From the NCBI RefSeq assembly GCF_933775445.1, contig NC_065876.1, positions 20,026,001 through 20,090,000 on the forward strand: DNA of 64,000 nt. The letters run 5' to 3'. Under the pieces are notes generated by a model. That model saw nothing but the letters and a program-made list of their open reading frames with translations. It searched no databases and had not been told where the DNA came from. A program made the translations under genes and the position numbers. Below are positions 57,220-64,000 of this stretch, in pieces (position 1 is the first letter of the stretch; each line of letters begins with the position of its first letter). This stretch comes from Argentina anserina (Eukaryota; Streptophyta; Magnoliopsida; Rosales; Rosaceae).

Positions 57220-60200
57220 AAAAGAAACAAGCCAAAGGGTGACTGATCCATTTCAATTCCTAAAAAGTACCTCAGTGCACCAAGATCTTTAATGGCAAAC
57301 TTGGTATGCAAGGTACCTTTAAGAGACTGAATTTCTTCATTACTGTCACCAGTGATAATTAAATCATCCACATATATGAGAACAATGAGTCTTCCAAAAG
57401 TACCAGTTCTGACAAACATAGATGAATCAGCCATACTCCTTTTAAAACCACATTCAAGAAGCACAGAGCTGAGCTTAGAATACCAAGCTCTTGAGGATTG
57501 TTTAAGACCATATATAGCCTTATGCAATTTGCACACAACCCCAGCTTCATTTGCTTGAGGATGCCCTGGAGGCAAGCGCATATACACATCTTCTAATTCT
57601 CCATGCAAAAATGCATTCTTAACATCCATTTGAAACAAGGACCAACCAGAATTGACAACCACAGATAACAATACATGAACAGTGTTCATTTTTGGCAACT
57701 GGTGCAAATGTTTCCTTATAATCAACTCCAAACGTTTGAGTAAAACCACGAGCTACTAACCTTGCCTTGTGTCTCTCAATTCTGCCATCTGAATGAAACT
57801 TGATTTTGTAGATCCATCTGGCTCCAACTACCTTGTGGCCTTTTGGCAATTGAACAATGCTCCAAGTATTATTTTCATGGAGTGCTCGAAGTTCATCTTG
57901 CATAGCCTTTCTCCACACTGGTGACTGATTGGCCTCTTCAAATTATCTAGGCTCAGTGGTGTCACACAACTTGTTAAGAAAAACTGAATGGGGAGCTGAC
58001 ACATTGTTTAGAGTAGCAATATTACCAAGAATATGTAGAGAAGTGGGAGTTTCAAAACCAAATCTCACATTTGGTTTCCTAGTTCGACTAGGATACCTTC
58101 TTTCTAGTGGATCTGCAACATTGTTCTCAACGTCAGGCTCAGTGACTGCAACTGGATCAGGTTCAACATCTTCAGGTTGATTAACTACAACATCCTCGAT
58201 GACCTCATCAACATCATGAACAGCTGAAGAGGGTTGATCAACGCAGTGATCATCATTTGGAACTACAGTGCGAGGAACATGAACCTCACTAGGTATAACT
58301 GGCTGAGGAGCTGCAGATTCAAAGAGCTCCCCCTGAAGATTATTATCTTTAGCATGAAAGAATGGTTGTGTTTCATCAAATCTCACATATCTGGAGACAA
58401 ACAACTTCCTTAATTGAGAATCATAACACTTGTATCCCTTCTGTGATGAGGAGTAGCCAGGAAAAACACACTTGATGACTCTTGGATCTAGCTTGTCTTG
58501 ATTCTTGGCATGAGTGTGAACATAACACACACAACCAAAGACTTTGAGATGATCAATGTTTATTTTTCTTCCTTTGAGAACCTCAAACGGTGATTGGAAG
58601 TTAAAAACTCGACTAGGAAGTCGATTAATGAGATATGCAGCTGTGTGAATTGCTTGAGACTAGTATTTCTTAGGAACATGAGCATGAAGCATAAGAGCTC
58701 TAGTCTTCTCCAACAAATCTCGATTTTTCTTTCTGAAATACCATTTTGTTGAGGTGTACCTACACAACTTGTTTGATGGAGAATGCCTTGTGAACTTAAG
58801 TAATTTTGCATGACTTTGGATGTATATTCAGTCCCATTGTCGGATCTTAATATGCAAATATTTGAAGAAAAATGAGTTTTGACCAGATTATGAAAGTCTT
58901 GGAAAGATTGAAACACTTCACTCTTTGATTTTAGGAGATACAAAAACGTAGTTCTTGTAAAATCATCGATAAAAGTTACATAAAATCGATAGCCATCAAA
59001 AGACTCTACCCTTGCAGGTCCCCAAACATCCATGTGAACTAAATCAAAAGCTCGAGATGTTTTTGAACTAGAACTAGGAAAAGGCAATCTGGTAGATTTG
59101 GACTTATGACAAGTCTCACATTTATGAGTGATTTTATAAGAAGTATGAAACATAAATGACATGACATTTGATGAAGGGTGAGCTAATCTCATGTGCCACA
59201 TATTTGGAAGAGGAATGAGGCTTGTATCTGTAGCAAGACTTTGATGAAAACTTGAAGAAGCTGAAATGTAGTAAAGGCCATTTAGAAAAAACCCTTCACC
59301 AATCTTCTGTTTTGAAATACGATCCTAAAACACAACACTATTAGTTGAGAAAAAAACATGACAATCAAGAACATGAGTGATTTTTCCAACTGAGAGTAGT
59401 TTGAATGGGAATGAGGGAACAAACATGACATACGAGTACTTATGATTATAGAGAAGCTTAAGTCTAGCCTTTCCTAAGATTGGAACTTTCTTTCCATTTG
59501 CAACTGACACATGTGAGGGAGATTTGAAAGTGTGAAAATCTTCTAAATGAGATGCATCATTAGACATATGATCTGATGCACCAGAATCCACAATCCAAAA
59601 GTCATTATTATGCACAAATCTAAGGCAGTGGAAATTGCACAAATGATAACTGGAATCTCCTCTTGCCCTGCGATATTTGAATCAGCAAGATAGCCTGCAA
59701 ACTTGCCAAGCATGGCAGTAGCCCCCTCACTGTCACAGTTGTCTTGTCTCTGTTGAATAAAAGCTGCAAACTCATTGATGAGATTGATGAGATTTGCAGT
59801 GAAGTTGTTGAGATCTTGTGAGTTAGAAGAGCTGCAACTTGCTCGATTAGCCTTAGGAGTATAGACAAGTCTAAACTGTCCCCTCGAGCTTTAATGAAAC
59901 TTGTTCTTCAACTCAGGATGAAGAATCCAGCAAGTTTCCTTCACATGACCTACTCCAGTCCTTCCAATCTTCTCACAGTGTGTGCATTTCAGATCTGGGC
60001 GTCTGCCTCGATATGGTTTGTTGTTGCTAGCAAAAGCTCTAGCATCAGCAGCCCTCTCCTCTCTTTCAACAACAGCAACTTCAGCATTTGTCATGACCTT
60101 CCTTCTTGTCTCTTCTATTTGAATGGTGGTTCTCACATTGAGAAGAGTAGACAGCTCTAGTGACATGAGAAGATGACTCTTGATATCCTCATATTCAGCT

Positions 60201-60487
60201 CCAAGGCTAGTAAGAAGCTCAAATATTTTATCTTCCTCTTGTCTCTTCAAAAGTATAGCTCTCTCAGTGGTAAAGGGCATATAGATCTCGAGCTCATTCC
60301 ATTTTGCAGTTAATTTGCCAAGATGTTCAGTGAAGGTTAGATTACCTTGTCGAAGATCAACCAACTCCCTCTTGATTTGGAACACTCTAGCACTGTTGTT
60401 TAGATCTCCATACATGCCCTTGATTGCATTCCACATGTCAAGAGCACTTTCTGAGTATTGAAAGATTGATTGCAGCCTTGGTTCCAT
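57220..60487 (-). pseudogene. Copia gag-pol polyprotein (gag, protease, integrase, partial RT)
   Basis: Gag at 60487-59891 has the UBN2-type core and a zinc knuckle beginning CTHCEKIG. Protease at about 59630-59325 has WIVDSGASDHM. The pre-integrase and integrase region at 59201-58560 has HMRLAHPS, the CETCHKSK finger, DVWGPA, RSDNGTEYTS and GTPQQNGISERK. The linker at 58530-57943 ends in RRYPSRTRKPN. RT at 57918-57220 has [33 protein letters not shown], the catalytic YVDD in VLIYVDDLIITG, and stops at about LGIEMDQSPFGLF. Frameshifts lie near 57740, 58680 and 59640. Not functional. Confidence 0.88.
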
Positions 60488-60812
60488 GTAGTTGATGATC
60501 CATGACCTGACCAGTTGATCTTGAGAAAGCTAAGCATCATACTCAGCATCAGAAGTAATGGGCTTCTTTGCTTCCTCGTTAATGTAATTTGTCCTCTGCC
60601 TTCCTCCTATAGCCAAAGTCATGGCATTGGCCCATTGAATGTAATTGAATTCATTGAGCAAGGTGGAGGTGCGACGAGATTATGTGTTGGAGTCAATGAC
60701 ATCTTTAGAATCAGATGAAGAGTTTCCTGCAAGCTTATTCCCTCCGGCCATGATGAAATGCTAATGAAGATGAAATGAAAATCAAAAACAGAAGCAGGCC
60801 CTATGAGGATTA

Positions 60813-60826
60813 CTGCTCTGATACCA
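60813..60826 (-). other. Copia primer-binding site (initiator tRNA-Met)
   Basis: On the minus strand TGGTATCAGAGCAG follows the LTR end TTCTTCA directly. This is the standard Copia primer site. Confidence 0.9.
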
Positions 60827-61105
60827 TGAAGAAGGTAACACAAGGAAATAGTTTGAATATGAATGATGTATTGAACTTCTAGTTTTTACAATTGAATCAT
60901 ATGTGCAGCTACAATGGAAACAACTATATATAGACTAGCAAAGTAAACAGTACTAAGAAAAGAAACTGCATTAAGTAAGCATTATCTAAGAAAAGATAGC
61001 ACTAACAATAACACTAAGAAAAGAAACTGCTGCACTAAGTAAGCACTAAGAAAATATAGCACTAACAATAACACTAACAATAGCACTAAGTAGACAGCAC
61101 GAACA
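60827..61105 (-). repeat. 5' LTR (279 bp) of the Copia element
   Basis: Starts TGTTCGTGCTG and ends TTCTTCA on the minus strand. It contains a TATATATAG box (about 60924-60935 on the plus strand) and several degenerate copies of TTAGTGCTATTGTTAGTG, probably enhancer-like repeats. There is no partner LTR in the window. Confidence 0.82.
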
Positions 61106-62700
61106 ATAGACGTACAAAGAAATGCCCGGCCTAGATCCAGAGGTAGCAGTTCATCGACTTGCTATCAAACCGGAGGCTCGGCTAACCAAGCAAACACAAA
61201 GACGCTTTCGATCAGAACTTGTTCATCAAATTGAAGCAAAAGTTGATAAGTTGATTGCCGCAGGCTTCATTAGAGAGGTTCAATATCCCAAGTGGATCGC
61301 AAACATTGTTCCTGTCAAAAAGAAAAACGGACAAATCCGCGTTTGTATAGATTTTCGTGACTTAAATGAGGCATGTTCAAAAAATGATTTTCCTCTACCA
61401 ATCATAGAGCTCATGGTGGATGCGACAACCGGGTATGAGGTTTTGTCATTCATGGACGGATCATCAGGTTACAACCAGATAAGGATGACCTTGGAGGATG
61501 AGGAACTCACTGCATTTCGAACTCCCAAAGTAATTTATTGCTATAAAAGTCATGTCATTCGGGTTAAAAAATGCCGGTGCAACGTACCAACGCGCTATGC
61601 AGAAAATTTTCGGTGACATGCTGCACAAGTATGTAGAATGCTATGTTGATGATTTGGTTGTCAAAACAAAGAAAAGAAGTGATCACCTGCAAGATCTACG
61701 AAGAGTGTTTGACAGGTTACGCAAATACCAGTTAAAAAGTGTGCCTTCGGCGTCAGTTCTGGAAAATTTCTTGGATTTATCGTGAAGCACCGAGGCATCA
61801 AGGTAGACCAATCCAAAATTAAAGCCATCCAGGAAATGCCAGAGCCAAGAAATTTGCGGGAGTTAAAAAGCCTCCAATGATGACTCGCCTTTATCAGACG
61901 GTTCATATCAAACTTGGCAGGCCGTTACCAATCATTCAGTCGACTCATGAAGAAAGATGTTCCATTTGTATGGGATGAAGCTTGTTGCAATGCCTTTGAG
62001 AGCATAAAGAAGTACCTGGCGAATCCTCTGGTGTTGGGTGCACCTATCGCCGGGAAACCTCTTATCCTTTACATCGCGGCTCAAAAGAGATCACTTGGGG
62101 CCCTTCTTGCCCAAGAAAATGAAGTCAAAAAAGAGAAAGCCTTATACTACTTAAGTCGGACTCTCACTGGACCTGAGCTAAATTATCCACCGATAGAGAA
62201 GATGTGTCTTGCACTCGTCTTCGCCATTCAAAAGTTGAGCCATTACATGCAAGCTTACACAATATACTTGGTGGCGCAGCCGATTCAGTTAAGTTCATAT
62301 TATCTAAACCAGTTTTAACTGGGCGTATGGCTAAGTGGACATTATTATTGAATCAACACTACATCGTATATGTACCCGCTAAAGCAGTAAAAGGACAGGC
62401 GTTGGCCAACTTCCTGGCAGACCACCATATTCCAGCGGATTGGGAAATCTCAGATGAATTCTCGGATGAGGAAGTCTTTCTTGCAGAGGTCCTCCCTACT
62501 TGGAAGATGTTTTTCGATTGCTCATCTAGGGCAGACGGAGCAAGGACTGGTGTTATCTTTGTCTCTCCACAAAAACAGATATTGCCTTATTCTTTCTCTA
62601 TGGGAACTGTGCTCCAACAATGTCGCAGAGTACCAAGCCTTGATCATGGGATTGCAAACAGTGTTAGAAATTGAAATCCAAAGTCTTTAAGTATATGGAG
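61106..62700 (+). pseudogene. Tat-like Gypsy reverse transcriptase and RNase H
   Basis: Starts at EMPGLDPEVAVHRL, with RT motifs KKKNGQIRVCIDFRDLN, MDGSSGYNQIRM, FGLKNAGATYQRAMQ and the catalytic YVDD in ECYVDDLVVK. A connection and first RNase H domain follow (PLILYIAAQKRSLGALLAQE, YYLSRTLTGPELNYPPIEK). A second RNase H-like domain begins with WKMFFDCSSRADGA and includes CSNNVAEYQALIMG. At least five frameshifts or stops (near 61545, 61735, 61880, 62275 and 62600). Confidence 0.85.
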
Positions 62701-64000
62701 ACTCGAAGTTGTTGATTGATGAACTGCTCACTAATTATGAGGTCAAGAAGGAAGATTTGGTACCTTATTTCCAACTCGCCACACAACTCTTGAAGGGCTT
62801 TAATAATGTTACACTCACACATGTGCCACGGAAAGAAAATCAAATGGCAGACGCATTGGCAAACTTGGCGGCGACCTTGGCATTGTCGGGAGACGAAATT
62901 TTGGACATCCCAATTTGCCAAAGGTGGGTCGTGACAACAAAGCTTTCACTCCAATGTGCCAGTTCTCATGTAGTGTCAGTTCACACCATTGATGTTGAAG
63001 ACTGGAGGCATCCTTTTATCAACTATCTTGAGCACAACAAGCTTCCCGAAGATTCGAAGCAAAGGTGGAGCATCAAGCGGTGAGCACCGCGCTTCATCCA
63101 CTACAAAGAAACTTTATATCGGAGGTCATTTGACGGAGTACTCCTTCGATCTTTGGGAAAAGATGAAGCGGTCAAAGCCATGGAAGAGGTTCATTCTGGA
63201 GTGTGTGGAGCACATCAGTCAGGACCAAAGTTACATTTTTAAGTAAGACGACTAGGGTATTATTGGCCCGCCATGGTCAAGGATTGTATGGAATATGCAC
63301 AAAAATGCCAAGCTTGTCAGTATCATGCCAACTTCATTCATCAGTCGCCTGAGCCGTTGCATCCGACATTGCTTCGGACCCGTTGGACGTCTGGGGAATG
63401 GATGCAATCTGACCCATCACTCCGGAATCATCGTCTGGTCATATGTACATTCTGGCAACCACAGATTCCTTCTTAAAGTGGTCAGAGGCGATACCGCTCA
63501 TAAAAATAAAGAAAGAAAATGTTGTGGACTTCATTACTGGAAGTATTATTCAACGCTATGGTATACCGCGATACATCATCACGGACAACGCAAAATACTT
63601 CTCGAATACCGCAACAGAAAAGTTGAGCAAGAAATTTCACTTCAGGTTTCACTTCTCTTCGATGTACAACGCTCCGGCAAATGGTTTGGCAGAAGCATTC
63701 AATAAAACGCTTTGTAACATTCTGAAGAAAACTGTCAGCAAGTAGAGGGATTGACATGATAAATTGGGCGAAGCTCTCTGGGCTTATAGAACGACGTATC
63801 GGACAGCCACAAATGCTACACCTTATTCTCTTGTCTATGGTGTCGAAGCCGTGTTACCATTAGAGAAAGAAATCCCATTATTGAGAATCGATTTGCAAGA
63901 AGATCTCACAAATGAGGAAAATGTGAAGTTGCGCCTTCAAGAGTTAGAAGCTTTGGATGAGAAGAGGCTTGATGCACAACAACACCTGGAATGCTACCAA
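62701..64000 (+). pseudogene. Tat-like Gypsy RNase H end and integrase, open at the window edge
   Basis: Continues with THVPRKENQMADALANLA, then the integrase zinc-binding part (CMEYAQKCQACQYHANFIHQ), the core with ITDNAKYFSN and NAPANGLAEAFNKTLCN, and the EALWAYRTTYRT and YSLVYGVEAVLPLE blocks. The sequence ends inside the integrase C-terminal region at 64000. Stops and shifts near 63082, 63245, 63390 and 63745 inactivate it. Confidence 0.83.

Larger units (their letters stand above)
57220..61105 (-). mobile_element. Copia LTR retrotransposon, 3'-truncated, inserted in the Gypsy element
   Basis: On the minus strand it starts with a 279-bp LTR (61105 down to 60827), an initiator tRNA-Met primer site, gag, protease, integrase and part of the reverse transcriptase. 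It then ends abruptly near 57220 in the middle of the reverse transcriptase region. RNase H, polypurine tract and 3' LTR are missing, as is the piece of Gypsy that should adjoin them. One deletion across the Copia/Gypsy junction explains both. Confidence 0.88.
52353..64000 (+). mobile_element. Tat/Ogre-like Gypsy LTR retrotransposon, interrupted by Copia, running off the window
   Basis: The 5' LTR at 52353-53294 is followed by a primer-binding site, gag, protease, (Copia insertion), reverse transcriptase, RNase H, a second RNase H-like domain and integrase to the window end. The 3' LTR is outside. Many frameshifts and stops show it is old. The extra RNase H domain between RNase H and integrase is a known hallmark of the Tat/Ogre lineage. 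It lies in or beside the last exon of TRAPPC4. Confidence 0.88.

Noticed and set aside
1..64000. CRISPR arrays, tRNA or rRNA genes, riboswitches and bacterial operons.
   Set aside because: The sequence was read for regularly spaced repeats, cloverleaf-like ends and rRNA blocks; none found. tRNA-like strings are LTR primer-binding sites.

Overview
This is nuclear DNA of a flowering plant, most likely a eudicot. The evidence is intron-rich genes with plant GT-AG splice sites, plant-specific families (ABCG half-transporter, ABCI-type soluble ABC protein, P-class PPR), and many plant-type transposons: Athila-like and Tat-like Gypsy, Copia, hAT, CACTA and PIF/Harbinger. I cannot name the species. 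There is no bacterial operon, CRISPR array, rRNA or tRNA gene that I can see.

Layout. 1-2 kb: a possible terminal exon of an unidentified gene and a 706-bp PIF/Harbinger MITE with a TAA target-site duplication (TSD). 1.9-13.0 kb: one hAT transposon with an 8-bp TSD and GGGCCCGG-rich ends. Its transposase is split by a nested gag-only LTR retrotransposon (3327-10519, TSD GTCAT). 13-16.2 kb: a decayed Rf-like PPR gene cut by a CACTA terminus. 17.4 kb: an unassigned ORF. 18.2-20.8 kb: a conserved small membrane/coiled-coil protein gene with an upstream ORF. 21.5 kb: a CACTA-like foldback MITE. 22.2-29.05 kb: a 14-exon membralin gene. 29.6-31.6 kb: an intronless ABCG half-transporter. 32.85-37.7 kb: a 5'-truncated relative of the nested retrotransposon that keeps integrase and the 3' LTR. 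37.8-39.1 kb: further gag and LTR debris. 39.4-44.7 kb: a 7-exon circularly permuted GTPase gene of the MTG1/RbgA family, minus strand. 45.5-47.7 kb: a solo LTR. 48.6-49.7 kb: a 3-exon ABCI19/20/21-type gene. 50.6-50.8 kb: an intron-bearing fragment of an ARF GTPase gene. 51.1 kb: a small putative secreted-peptide ORF with its own TATA box and poly(A) signal. 52.19-52.35 kb: the last exon of a TRAPPC4 (Trs23) gene, cut off by a Tat-like Gypsy element that runs from 52353 past the window end and itself contains a truncated Copia element (57.2-61.1 kb).

The intact-looking host genes are therefore the 18.3-kb gene, membralin, ABCG, MTG1-like and ABCI. I rebuilt their exon chains by hand and each gives one continuous frame. 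They do not form a pathway. ABCI followed by TRAPPC4 matches an adjacency I recall from Arabidopsis chromosome 5 (At5g02270/At5g02280). I see no clearly new molecular system. The most unusual items are the pol-less Athila-type element with three repeats of its polypurine-tract-like motif, a GC-rich foldback element lodged in a (TA)n tract inside membralin, the TRAPPC4 interruption, and the intron-bearing ARF fragment beside the secreted-peptide candidate.
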